Origin: Uranotaenia lowii
Lineage: Eukaryota > Arthropoda > Insecta > Diptera > Culicidae
Length of the DNA stretch: 64,000 nt
Assembly (NCBI RefSeq): GCF_029784155.1
Contig: NC_073692.1
Location: forward strand, 324,665,406 to 324,729,405
Direction of reading: 5' to 3'
How positions within the stretch are numbered: the stretch's first letter is position 1; the number at the start of each line of letters is the position of its first letter. Below the pieces are notes generated by a model. That model was not told where the DNA came from, searched no databases, and saw only the letters and a list, made by a program, of their open reading frames with translations. Positions 1 through 10,333 of the stretch are shown here, piece by piece. A program made the translations under genes and the position numbers.

Positions 1-1521
1 CTTTTTCCTCTACGCTCCACGGCGAAACGAACGGTGAAGTTTTCCAGCAATAGCGGAACACAATTTCCATGCATCGTTCCCGGTTATTTTTTGCTTCCGT
101 TGTTGTTTGTATCATCCTTTTGCCCCGGCCAAATGAAATCCTTCCCCGCAAAACAGTAAATACAGGCATCCCCGTGGACCGAAAACATCGCTTCCATGCT
201 GCGCGTCTGACTGTGGGATTCCAATTTTCCAGAATAAATGGCGTCTGTGTGTGTGTGTCTGTTTGTGTAGTGGGTCCTTTATATGTATTCCCTGAGCTGT
301 CCCAAAGGGGTGGGAACGTGTTAAATTGTCCCATTTTAACCTCTTTCTCTGGGGCACTCTTTGCGGATGGTTTCCGCATCCACCATTTTCAGTTTTCCAC
401 TTTTACCGGGACATTCCAACTCAACCCAATCCAACCCGTCCCATCCCATCCCAGAGGCAGAGCAGCTCGAAGTTTTCCCACTGATTGCAATCCCGAAGCA
501 CAATTTTCCACTACAAAACATGCACGAACCCCTAGCACTGGCTGATGTCTCTTCCTTGGTTCATTCGTTCCGTTTCGTTCGATTCACAGCTTTGTAATGA
601 CAACGTTATTGATGGAGAAATTATTTATTGCTTTGCTGTACCATCTCACGGAATGGATGGAAGGATGGCCAAGGCTTCTGTGAATATATGTAGGTCCCTC
701 GAGTGGCTCAGTCTTTCAGTATCGTGTGAAGGCGAGGAGTTTCCTTAAATTTAAAGAACGGATGCTAATTTATGGATCGGAACATTTACCGCAGCTAAAC
801 GGAAAGGCGTAGACGATTGACTTCACGACACGGGAAATTCAATTTACCATCAATTACCGATGTTACATAAAATAACAATATCCTTTCGGTGTTTTCACAC
901 CTTTGTATGGGGGAGTTTAATGTATTTGTATTACAAATTGTTCTTCGTATTTAATAGGGGCATCGAAAAATACGAGAATTTTATCGGAACGATTCCGGTG
1001 TTAGAATAATTTTTATCCGTTTGAATATCTATTCTCTGTCAGTGGACAGTAATTTCATGGTAGGTATGATTGAAGGTTCCAAACAAAACTGCTATAAAAT
1101 CTAAAATAGATCGAAAAGTGTTCTTTTTATCAATTTTAAAACAGTGGGATGAATCGAGACAATATGTGTTGTTAGTGAAGCTACGCTTTGAATTGAAATA
1201 TCGACAGATAAGCATATTTCTATTCGAAAATGTACAATGTTTTAACAAAAATCAATGCGCAGTTTTACAAAATTAATTTGCGGCTTTATCGGTGAGGATT
1301 AAAGAGTTGAAATTGAAAGACGAATAGTGGATCAGAAGAAAATTCTAAGGTGGTGCAGAGAGCGAAGAGCATTTGAAATAGAAGCTTGACCACTCAAAAT
1401 ACCATCAACATTTCGACTGGTGAAGGCGCAAAATTTCAAGCTTCAATAGAAGCTTGACCAATGACCACATACTAAATTCTTTGTCCCGCACCAATTAACT
1501 GTATTGAAGAAGTAGTACCCA
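1..1521. other. Low-copy non-coding DNA
   Basis: The first ~750 bases have moderate GC, with a short GT run near 250, and become AT-rich after that. Open frames here are short, lack recognisable domains, and overlap on both strands, so I do not call a gene. Short inverted and direct copies of an AAGCTTGA motif lie at about 1382-1456. This could be intergenic or intronic DNA. Confidence 0.5.
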
Positions 1522-1988
1522 AAATCAACATCACTTTTGTTTCTTCTATGGAACCGGACCTCCTTATGGGTTTTGTGCAAATTTATGAATTCTCTAAAAT
1601 AAATCCACTGAAGAACTTTGTTGAAGACCGTAACTACGTATCTTATTAGCAAAAAAAAATCACCTTTTAACAGGTGTATGTCTCTCGGCTTTGAAATTCA
1701 ACCAATTCAATTGACATCATTGCTGGTGCCTTGCGAAGTATTGCATGAAAAGTAGTCATGCAATAACTAGCTAGGCATCCAGCAGTGATGTCAATTGAAT
1801 TTATTGTTTTTCAATGCCAAAAGACGTGCCCCCATTCATCACCTAATAACGTTTTTGTCTTGTTAGATACAAATTTACGGTCTTCAACAAAGTTGTTCAG
1901 CGAAAAATTTTCAATAGAGAATTCATAAATTATTACGAAATTCATAAGGGGGTCCGGTTCCACAGAAGACACAAAAATGATGTTGATT
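1522..1988. mobile_element. Foldback (long inverted repeat) element
   Basis: The left arm at about 1522-1727 pairs with the right arm at about 1777-1988, read in reverse complement. Landmarks are AATCAACATCA near the left end matched by TGATGTTGATT at the right, GGAACCGGACC matched by GGTCCGGTTCC, and CAATTGACATCA matched by TGATGTCAATTG next to the centre. The ~50-bp centre holds its own small hairpin (TATTGCATGA / TCATGCAATA). There is no coding capacity. I did not find a convincing target duplication, so the outer boundaries are approximate. It is most simply a foldback MITE. Confidence 0.7.
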
Positions 1989-2511
1989 GTTCAGAACAAA
2001 ATATTCAATTTTCCCATAAAAATCTAAAAGTTCATATTGAATCATGTAAACGTTACTTTGAAATTCTGAAATAAATCATGGATGAGTTTTGAACCAAAAC
2101 AAAGCTTTTAATATCCCAGGGTTTGAGAAATTCAAAAAGGACCACAAGTCGACTCAGTCAAATTTTACGTATTCTTGCCACCTACACTTACATTACACTT
2201 ACACTTATATTATTGTACTATGTGAAATTTTCGAACAGAAACAAATCTGTCTATAGATTTCAAGGAAATCAAATTAGTGAAGTGTTTATTTTCCCTTAAA
2301 AGCAGCATAAAAAAGGCCTTTGTAATTGTTTTACAGGAAATAAAATGTTCTATAAGACTTTAAATAATTTCAAAACAAATTGTTCACAGATGAAAAAAAG
2401 TTATAGAGCAAAATTTTTTTCGACCTTTACCCGTAAGCAAAAGATGTAATTTTTTGAAAAATTGCTTTGACCCTCATTTATCGGTTTTTATAATCTAAAC
2501 ACGAAATTGAA
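1989..2511. other. AT-rich non-coding DNA
   Basis: Simple AT-rich sequence between the foldback element and the RTE target duplication. I see no gene or clear repeat here, apart from a short TTACACTTAC repeat near 2185-2205. Confidence 0.5.
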
Positions 2512-2523
2512 GCATAAGATGAA
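2512..2523. repeat. Target-site duplication of the RTE insertion (left copy)
   Basis: The 12-mer GCATAAGATGAA lies here and again at 11158-11169, directly outside the two ends of the RTE-derived sequence. Joining the flanks at this 12-mer restores a plausible empty site. This shows that everything between is one RTE insertion plus what landed in it later. Confidence 0.85.
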
Positions 2524-3533
2524 CTTACTTACTTAATGATCCCGCGCCGATCCTTCGGTGCATAGGGCCGTGGTAAGAGACCTCCACTGTTGACGATCCG
2601 GAGCCAGCGTCTTCACCTGGTCCCAATCAAGATTCCCGTCGACAGATCGGATTTTAGCGGCTAGGCTTCGCCGCCACGAGTTTCTGGGCCTGCCTCTTCT
2701 TCGATGACCTTCTGGATTCCAATCTAGCGCCTCTCAGCAAATCTCGTCTTCATCTTTTCGCAGCGTGTGCCCAATCCATCTCCACTTACGTTCCCGAATC
2801 TCAATTTCTAGCGCCCTTTGACAACACCGGCGATGTAGTTCCTCATTCGAAATCCAGTTGCCAGGCCACCAAGCGCGGATGATATTCCGCAGGCAGCGGT
2901 TTACAAATACTTGCAGTTTTCGCGTCGTTACCGCATATGTGCACCAAGTTTCGCACCCGTACAGCAATACGGATTTGACGTTTGAGTTGAAGTTTAGGAT
3001 TTTTGTTCGTAGAGAGATCTGGCGTGACCGCCAGATGTTTCTGAGACTCGCAAACGCAAATCGGGCCTTTCTGATTCGGGTTTCGATGTCTTTCCTGGTA
3101 CCACCATCAGGCGTTATCTGGCTACCAAGATACTGGAAGCACTCCACTTTCTCAACTTGTTGCCCAGCTACCATGAAACTGGAGGGATTTGCTGTGTTGA
3201 TCTCCATCGACTTGGTCTTTCCGACATTGACTTTGAGACCTGCTGCCTTGGAACTTTCGGTGAGGTAGTCGAGTTTGCTCTGCATATCCGGTTGCATTTG
3301 GGCGAGCAAAACAATATCGTCAGCCAAGTCAAGGTCGTTCAGATGCTCCATTGTTGAAGGATTCCACGGCAATCCTCGGTTCGGTGCACAGTCGATCGAT
3401 CCAGTCAGAATCTCATCCATTACGATTAGAAAAAGTTGCGGTGATAAAATACATCCTTGTCTCACTCCAGCAGTTACCGGGATTGGTTCGGACAAGACAC
3501 CGTCGTGCAAGACCTTGCACGAAAATGCCTCGT
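2524..3533 (-). pseudogene. RTE reverse transcriptase, C-terminal part
   Basis: The open stretch 3510-2734 shows reverse-transcriptase blocks in order: VRQGCILSP, then the catalytic box as LADDIVLLA (usually FADD or YADD), then LGSQITPDGG and a C-terminal SVLYGCETW segment, and finally an RxRKWRWIGHTLR motif that is strongly RTE-like. A stop codon at 2734-2736 interrupts the expected tail, and the frame continues beyond it with DWNPEGHRRRGRPR-type residues to the 3' end. The upstream part of the domain lies beyond the MITE at 3542-4121. In an active element this protein would copy the element's RNA at a nicked chromosomal site. Confidence 0.88.
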
Positions 3534-3541
3534 ATTGTGCT
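3534..3541. repeat. 8-bp target duplication of hAT-type MITE (left)
   Basis: ATTGTGCT here and ATTGTGAT at 4122-4129 flank the MITE. The left copy matches what the RTE reading frame predicts (an alanine codon). The right copy carries one later C-to-A change, giving serine. Confidence 0.75.
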
Positions 3542-4121
3542 CAGGGAAGCAAATCCAACCGATCTGATAATGATAACTGGTTTATCACTTGTGTAACACT
3601 TAGCGATAGATATGAGAACGTGATGACTTCTCATCCCTTTCCATTGCCGATCAAGATAACTCGTTCGAACTTTGCTCTAGTGGGCATCAGATGTGCGCCC
3701 CGTGCAATTTTTGGTATTTTTGTTGGTGCGTGTACCGGTCGCGTCGGCCCGGCACTTTGTGCGACATCATGCAATTGTTGGTATTTTTGGTGGTGCGTCT
3801 ATCGATCAGATCAGCCCGGCCCCACACCTTGTTCGTCATCAAGCAATTGTTGGTAATTTTGGTGGTGCGTCTACCGGTCGGGTCGGCCCGGCACCTTGTG
3901 CATCAAGCAATTGTTGGTGTCCTCCTGCGGTGCCAGCAATTTGTTGTTGCTTATCCTTAACGTTACAAGAGACGATAAATTTGAATCGGAAAGCACAACT
4001 TATCGAGAGCAAAATTAAAGTTGATAAGCGCTAGGTATAGTGTTCTTGAAGATGAAAATCTCTCTCACGGGTGTTTTGATCGGCAAATTCTATCGGAGGA
4101 TAACGATTTTTGGATTCCCTG
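3542..4121. mobile_element. hAT-type MITE with internal tandem repeats
   Basis: The ends read CAGGGAA ... TTCCCTG, and an 8-bp duplication (one mismatch) flanks them; both are hAT hallmarks. The 580-bp element sits in the middle of the RTE reverse-transcriptase frame and splits a codon run that is otherwise continuous on either side. It has no transposase. The open frames across 3691-4034 exist because its tandem repeat lacks stops, and I do not treat them as coding. Confidence 0.78.
3704..3950. repeat. Tandem repeat of about 64-72 bp inside the hAT MITE
   Basis: Units begin with GCAATT(G/T)TTGGT at 3704, 3771, 3843 and 3907, giving lengths of 67, 72 and 64 bp and a partial fourth copy. Each full unit carries GGTGCGT, a CCGGTCG or related block, and GCCCGGC. 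The array is GC-rich compared with the rest of the window. Confidence 0.85.
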
Positions 4122-4129
4122 ATTGTGAT

Positions 4130-5014
4130 TCGATGAGATGTATTAGTTTCTCTGGTACTCCTCTTCGCCTTAGAGCAGCCCAGATGTTTTCATGGTTAAG
4201 TCGGTCGAATGTTTTTTCGAAATCAACGAACACCAGCAGAAGAGAGTCCTGGAATTCGTTGATTTGTTCCAGTATGGTTCGTAGCGTTGTGATGTGGTCC
4301 ACACATGATCGTCCGGATCGGAATCCAGCTTGTTGCCGTCGGAGTGTAGCGTCGATTTTCTCCTGGATCCTGTTTAGGATCACTTTGCGGAGTACTTTGA
4401 GGGTTGTACAGATCAACGTTATGCCTCGCCAGTTACCGCACTCTGTCAGGTCTCCTTTCTTCGGGACCTTTACGAGGATACCCTGCATCCAGTCGGCCGG
4501 GAATGTTGCAGTATCCTAGATGTCAGCGAAAAGACGGTGCAACATTTGTGCTGACAGGGCAGGGTCGGCTTTCAGCATTTCAGCAGGGATGCAATCGATC
4601 CCAGGTGCTTTGTTGGATTTGTTGTTGCGAGGGCGCTTCCGAGTTGACGCCATTTATGCGACTTACTGTTGGCGCTTCAAGCTGCGGGTTCTGTTGGCCA
4701 TCGCTATTCGTGACTCGGAAGAGTTGTTCGAAGTGCTCAGTCCATCGTTTGAGCTGATCTGTTCGATCGGTCAATAACTGACCTGCTCGGTCTTTCAGCG
4801 GCATTCTTGCATTAGTCCTTGCACCACTGAGGCGGCGAGAAATGTCATAAAGTAATCGGATATCTCCATTGGCGGCGGCTCTTTCCCCCTCTTCGGCTAG
4901 GGAGTTTGTCCAGGCTCTCTTGTCTCGTCTACAAGCTCGTTTAACTGCCTTTTCCAGCTCCGCATATCGTAAGTGGGCGGCTGCTTTTGCTGACCCGGTA
5001 CATGCCTGCTCAAT
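4130..5014 (-). pseudogene. RTE reverse transcriptase, N-terminal part and preceding linker
   Basis: The minus strand from 5014 reads an RTE linker (ELEKAVKRACRRDKRAW, LLYDISRRLSGA, PLKDRAGQLLTD). It continues to the first reverse-transcriptase blocks: VPKKGDLTECGNWRGITLI, then QAGFRSGRSCVDHI, then FVDFEKTFDRLNH. The last holds the first catalytic aspartate (normally VDFEKAFDS-like). The frame shifts near 4600, and a stop replaces a tryptophan codon at about 4516. The 3' side is cut by the MITE at 4121, just after an LIESQ block that would continue as the QYEAFSCKVL block on the other side. Confidence 0.88.
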
Positions 5015-7383
5015 GGATCGATGGAAAAAGCTAATTTTCCGAGTGGAGTCGCCACTAGCGCTCAGAGCTGTCAAACCTCATGATCAAAGTTGCAGAGAAA
5101 ACACAGAAAAATCAACAAAACATGGCACTGTGTTGTACTAATAGAACTCACGCGGACAAAATCGAAAAAAATTTAATTAAATTTTTATTAGGAAGAAGAC
5201 ACTTTGTTTAAAAAAAACTCATATTTCAGAACTCTTCCATTCTTAAGATATTGAAAAATGAGTTAAAATTTCAAGGATATATGTATCTGTTTGATAAAAA
5301 AGTAACAAGGCAAATTTATGATCACTGATTACAAAACAACTTCTACGTACAATGCATTGATGTAAACGTGAATCTCTATGAAACTACAGTGTTGAGATGC
5401 TTGAGAATTACTATTAAGAATATAAAGTATGAGAAAATAAAGGAAATCAGAAAAAAATGAAATAATTAAAGTTTTCGGACGAGATCATTTAGGTCCGGCT
5501 AATTTTTTCATGTTTTACGGGGATATTTAACAAGTTCTGAAAAGTTCAGTTCCGATCTCAAGATATGAATTTCACCAGTCTTAGTTTTTTTGGACTTATT
5601 TTCTATGAAAAGTAATTATGAAACGATCAGATAAGTTTTCCAGATTTCCAGGTCACCCGTCTTTGACTTTTAAACTAGGTATCCTAAGGCTACCTATATT
5701 GTTCGAACTTTTCAAACGTGTTTTTTTACAGTTTAGAGCTGACTAGAAGTGTTTAAAATATGGAAGGGCAGCCACTGAAAGGATAGGGGCCTGAGTTACG
5801 CTCAAATACATTTTTTGTTTTTCCCATTTTTTATTAAAAAAAATATTTAAATTTTATTATTTAATTTCCAAAATGTGACCATGAAATATAACCTTTTGAT
5901 CGTCCGATCGTAACCAAAAGAAATGACAGTCAAAATTGAAAACATTCCAATACATGTTTGTATTTCGAAATCTTTCGGTGAACTTTAATATAAATAAAAA
6001 AAAAAAGCTACTCTTCGAGTAGCTCGAAACGTATATACATCTAGTAAATTTTGTTTGATTATTATAAAAACTCACCGGACGTCGTCGATAATTTCGAAGT
6101 ACAAACAAACATTGATAAAACCAAGACTCCAATTAATATAAGTTTGTCCGCTTGCATGTATGACAATCTCTCTCTCATAGTGCGTTACCATAGTTACCAC
6201 AGGAATTGTTTTATTTTCGTAATAAACACGAATGAGCTCCAAGGATAGGCAAGAAGTAAACATGAAAAGTTAGGCTGGCAGATTTTATAAGGTTTTAATT
6301 CATATTGAAATGAATTTCTTTTTCAACAAAGTAAAAATAATTGTCGGATCAAGCGATTCTTTGTGCGTGCTTGTCATAATGAATCAAGTGCGAGTGGTGC
6401 GAAAAACAATGTTATGCTTTTCAGAACTTTTCAGCACGTTTTCGAACCTGGCTTTTTTTAACGGGTGAAAAACCGTGCATTTGAAATTTTCAAATACAAA
6501 TCTGGGTATTATTCGGTCGAATCAGAGCAAAACTGTACCATTATTCAAACAAAATCAGGAAAAGATAGAAGAAACTTGTACCTTTATTTTTTCGTCGAAG
6601 CACATCAAATGAATTCAATGCTTCAAAAAAACTCTTATTAATTTTGATGAAAATAATCATGAAATATCCGATTTCGGATCAGAAATTAAAACAAATCATT
6701 ACACAATTTGATTTTATTTTTTGGTAAATTAAACAAATTATGTGAATACATGCGTACAAAAACCGGACCGTTGTAATAAAATCCGGGAATCCGAGCTTAT
6801 ACGGACTCGCCTCGACATTTTCCTTGAATATTTTGGCACGCCCGGATAAAACCGGGAAATCTAGAATGCTATACGTTCTAAAAACCGTCGATGTTAGATA
6901 ATTTTGAAATCGATTAAGAAATATATTAAATTGATTGATAAACAAAAGAAAAAATAGCCTCATTTAGAATCTTTACCATTGTTTTGAAGGTTAAGGTAAA
7001 AAATGGACACTTATTTAAAAAAATTACATTTGAATAGATTAATCTACCTTAATTTCAATATAGCTAAATGTCAGTTGGAACATCTGAGAAGTTTTTACAT
7101 TATTAAAAATAATCTTTCTCATTCCATTGAAGTAATTCAAAGGCTTTTGACATTTTTCAACAGTTGAAGAATGAAAATGTTATTGCCAGTCATTTGATCA
7201 ATTTACTAGCATTCAATTTACAGTTGAATTGATCTAAAATATAAATGACTTCATGTCACCCTAACCTAATTTGCTTCAGTACCGCCATCTGATAAAAATA
7301 AAAAAAGTTTTTAATAAATACGACAGATGGCAGATTGGTATCTCTCTAGCGGAAAACTACGCAGGAGGTGGTTAAAGAGATCC
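5015..7383. mobile_element. Unclassified 2.4-kb insertion in the RTE copy
   Basis: RTE coding sequence ends at 5014 and resumes at 7384. Joining the flanks restores an AKVGIEQA reading frame, so the intervening 2369 bp is an insertion. Its ends read GGATC... and ...GATCC, with weaker inner inverted similarity around TTTTCCG, and only the dinucleotide AT is duplicated. Inside are AT-rich DNA, a perfect 7-bp-stem hairpin at 6008-6024 (GCTACTC-TTC-GAGTAGC), and a GCCATCTG / CAGATGGC pair near 7285-7332. Open frames are short with no recognised domain. It is most likely a non-autonomous DNA transposon of unknown superfamily. Confidence 0.6.
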
Positions 7384-7515
7384 ATTCCGACTTTCGCCTA
7401 TCTCCGGTCATTGACCATCCTCCAAGTTTCATCCAACATCCATTCACTTCTTCTTCCACAAACTTTACCGATAGTACCATGGCTCGTCGTGATAAAGGCA
7501 TTCTTGATTCCACAC
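7384..7515 (-). pseudogene. RTE linker fragment between nested insertions
   Basis: On the minus strand this reads AFITTSHGTIGKVCG, then SEWMLDETWRMVNDRR, then a stop and AKVG. This is the linker between endonuclease and reverse transcriptase of the same RTE copy. It is bounded by the 2.4-kb insertion on one side and the LTR element on the other. The in-frame stop shows decay. Confidence 0.75.
7511..7515. repeat. 5-bp target duplication of LTR element (left)
   Basis: CACAC here and CACAC at 10329-10333 flank the element exactly. A 5-bp duplication is usual for LTR-element integrases. Confidence 0.85.
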
Positions 7516-7818
7516 TGTGGTAGATAGATCCAGGAAATGGGTTGCTATGAATAAACGTAACAAAATAACGCACACTTGGGTAGTGATGTTAATGTTGTAA
7601 TAAACTGTGGTAATGAAACGCTATCGCATAATTACCTGTAGTGGTGTGCTAGGAGAAACAGCGAAAAGATAGACTAAAACACTCATAAGGGAAGAATGAA
7701 AAAGACTTTGATTGGAGCGAAAGACGGTTCGTCAGTTTATAAACGAGTTTCGGTTCGAAGTGACGCGTTTTCACATACGGGAGATGTTGGTGTTTAGTCC
7801 AGAATTGGGACTACGACA
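7516..7818 (+). repeat. 5' LTR
   Basis: This 303-bp repeat starts TGTGGTAGATAG and ends CTACGACA. It is identical in length to the 3' LTR and differs from it at scattered single bases. A promoter would be expected within it, but I could not place a start site. Confidence 0.88.
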
Positions 7819-7819
7819 A

Positions 7820-7837
7820 TGGCGTGGTTGAAGCTCC
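7820..7837 (+). promoter_or_regulatory. Candidate primer-binding site
   Basis: TGGCGTGGTTGAAGCTCC begins one base after the 5' LTR and starts with the TGG expected to pair with a tRNA 3' CCA end. The cognate tRNA was not identified from memory. Confidence 0.45.
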
Positions 7838-8034
7838 CTAGAGCAGTGAATCGGCCACATTGGGTGAATTCGGATTGAATTGTAAAAGCAATCGGGATGG
7901 TAAGTGAAGTCAATTTGAACAATGAAGTTTTTGAGAAAGATGGCGGTAGCCTTTGCATTAAGCGGCATATCGGCTGAAAAGTTGATAGTGATGTGAGAAT
8001 ATGGTGGAAAGACGCTGAGAAAAAGTTTGTCTTT

Positions 8035-9690
8035 GGGTGGCAGTACCCAGACAAAATAAAATATGAAGGGTGGCAGTACCCAGACAAAAATGATAGGGTG
8101 GCAGGACCCTAGAAAAATAATTGTTGTAGGCAGGGTTACTGATAATCGCTTCGTTTGCCTCAAAATTTCCAATCGTTACCGATGCAACCACAGTAACGAC
8201 GCTGTTTTGCATTACTCGCGAAGGAATCCAAACATGCAACAGAAAAGCGCCGTCTTAGTGAACTATGTACGATGATTTTTCGTTCTGTTTATGTTGCCTA
8301 GCGTTCCTTGCTGATTTTCTCTTCCCGATTTTCAGTCATTGTTTACTCCAGCAACCATTCACTTCGCAACAGAATCAATTCGTTAGCGAGTTGATTCGGC
8401 GCGAGTTGATGACGATGTTGTTCATTCATGCCCAGACTCAGACCTTCAAGGAAGAATGCTACTAGGGATCGATTCCCGGGATAAAAACTAAGACCCATTT
8501 TGATAAATAATTAACATAACTTGAGAGGAAAATAAGCCACTATTGGCATAGATTTGGTTTTTGGGCACCTCTTGCGTTGCTCGCTTTGCTTCATGAAGCG
8601 TTCGCGGCGAAGCATGATCGTCAGCGAGTCGAGTAGATGTCGAATAATTCGACGCCGTCCACGCGCAATGTATTCATTGGTAGCGAATGATGATTGTTTG
8701 ATGGTTACCGATAGTAACTCAGAAAATAACTGATCACTAAAGAGGGGAAAAAATAACAAACTAGGTATGCGTCGTTCGATGCTGAAAAGCATCGTTTGTA
8801 AAGAAAATAAACTTTCTATGTTGTGGGGTAAAATCGTTGGTGACTAGGATGGGAGTTAAAACTCATTCTGAGCGAAGATCAGCAACCTTGGTTGTAGGGT
8901 GGCAGTACCCAAAAACAAAAACATTTATAGGGTGGCAGAACCCTAGCAAAAAATAATGTGGATTGCAGTTAAAGGAAAATATTATAGGGTGGCAGTACCC
9001 TAGCAGAAAAATGTTGGGTGGCAGTACCCAGAAAAATAAAACAATATATAATAAAATGATAATATATATGGTGGCAGTATCTAAAAAAAATGGAATGGTG
9101 GCAGATTTCTGGGATAGAAATGGGAATCATTGGATGACAGCACCCAAGCACAAATTAAAAATTGCTGGGTGGCAGTATTCAGAATAAAAAAAAATCACAG
9201 TAGAGTGACAGTACCCGAGAAAAAATCAAATCGTTGGATGACAGTACCTAGACTAGAAAAATTGATGATAGGGCTACCAAACTTAATAAAAAAAAGAAAA
9301 TGACAACTATTGAGCAGCAGTATCGTATAAGGTCGCATCAAGAAAGAAAATAAAAATATGATAACATGGCAGAACTTATCAAAAGACAATGAAGATTATT
9401 TGATTATAGAAAAAAAAATTATGATAGAGTGACAGTACAAAAAAAATAAAGAAAGGCATATCCAGACAAATGGTAAATTTGTTAAATGTAGATTTACGTC
9501 AGGATTGTAACCTGAACGACGATTAGAAAAAAACAGAGCGGTGAGACAACTTCATTTGGAAAATAAAGAATTGAAAATGAAGGTGAAATGCTTTTGAAAT
9601 GTTGTGATGAACTGGAGCTTTTCGTGCAAAATGAAAACAAAATTGTTGTCTAAAAAAAAAAGTAAAATAAATCTAGGGTGGCAGAAACAA
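8035..9690 (+). repeat. Dispersed array of GGGTGGCAGTACCC hairpin motifs
   Basis: About 15 copies lie inside the LTR element, in a cluster at about 8035-8110 and a longer run at about 8897-9690. The best copies read GGGTGGCAGTACCC, in which GGGT and ACCC can pair. Many are followed by AG or TAG and an A-rich stretch. Variants such as GGGTGGCAGGACCCT and GGGTGGCAGAACCCT keep the pairing ends, while later copies (GAGTGACAGTACC, GGATGACAGTACC) are more decayed. Spacing is irregular, so it is not a simple tandem satellite. Confidence 0.85.
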
Positions 9691-10025
9691 AGGTAAAAAA
9701 AAAGTTCAGTGGTAGTAACTGAAGCAAAACGAATTGAGAACGTATTGTAAGAACCCTGAAAAACAAATGAAAATTTTAAGATTCTGTACTAAAAAAGTAT
9801 AAGGTGTCAATGAAAATACAAAAAAAAATCATGAGTAAAAATAAAAATGAAATCGGTTAAATTGCTGGTTGGGGGAAGAAACTTTTTAAAAATGATAATA
9901 GAAAATTGTGATATTTTGCGCTTACGACATATAAAAAAAATTGGTGAGTTAATAAAAAGATGTTTTTGTGTAGCGCATCTTGAGCAATCAATTTAATTAA
10001 ATATTAGAGTACAGTAGTAGGCGAA

Positions 10026-10328
10026 TGTGGTAGATAGATCCAGGAAATGGGTTGCTATGAATAAACGTAACAAAATAACGCACACCTGGGTAGTGATGTT
10101 AATGTTGTAATAAACTGTGGTAATGAAACGCTATCGCATAATTACCTGTAGTGGTGTGCTAGGAGAATCAGCGAAAAGGTACACTAAAACACTCATAAGG
10201 GAAGAATGAAAAAGACTTTGATTGGAGCGAAAGACGGTTCGTCAGTTTGTAAACGAGTTTCGATTCGAATTGACGCGTTTTCACATACGGGAGATGTTGG
10301 TGTTTAGTCCAGAATTGGGACTACGACA
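10026..10328 (+). repeat. 3' LTR
   Basis: This is a near-identical copy of 7516-7818. It ends in CTACGACA and is followed directly by the second CACAC duplication and then by RTE endonuclease sequence. Confidence 0.88.
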
Positions 10329-10333
10329 CACAC

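Larger units (their letters stand above)
7516..10328 (+). mobile_element. Complete non-autonomous LTR retroelement (TRIM/LARD-like)
   Basis: Two 303-bp direct repeats (7516-7818 and 10026-10328) begin TGTGG and end CGACA and enclose 2207 bp. A perfect 5-bp duplication, CACAC, flanks the pair. By eye the LTRs differ at about 7 of 303 positions with no length change, so the insertion is fairly recent. The internal region encodes no gag, protease, reverse transcriptase or integrase. A TGG-starting stretch from 7820 (TGGCGTGGTTGAAGC) sits where a tRNA primer-binding site belongs; I cannot name the tRNA. No strong polypurine tract is visible before the 3' LTR. The element must rely on proteins from an autonomous relative. 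The superfamily is unassigned. Confidence 0.88.

Noticed and set aside
69..545. 158-codon frame with a hydrophobic start
   Set aside because: It has no recognisable domain, has competing frames on both strands, and contains low-complexity stretches. The evidence is too weak for a gene.
2858..3268. 136-codon plus-strand frame
   Set aside because: It is the antisense shadow of the RTE reverse transcriptase, whose motifs are clear on the minus strand.
3275..4034. Overlapping plus-strand frames of 81-193 codons
   Set aside because: They run from RTE antisense into the tandem repeats of the hAT MITE. The repeats are stop-free in several frames.
8035..9440. CRISPR-like spaced short repeats
   Set aside because: The spacing is irregular, the motif is inside an LTR element, and the setting is eukaryotic. 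It is not a CRISPR array.
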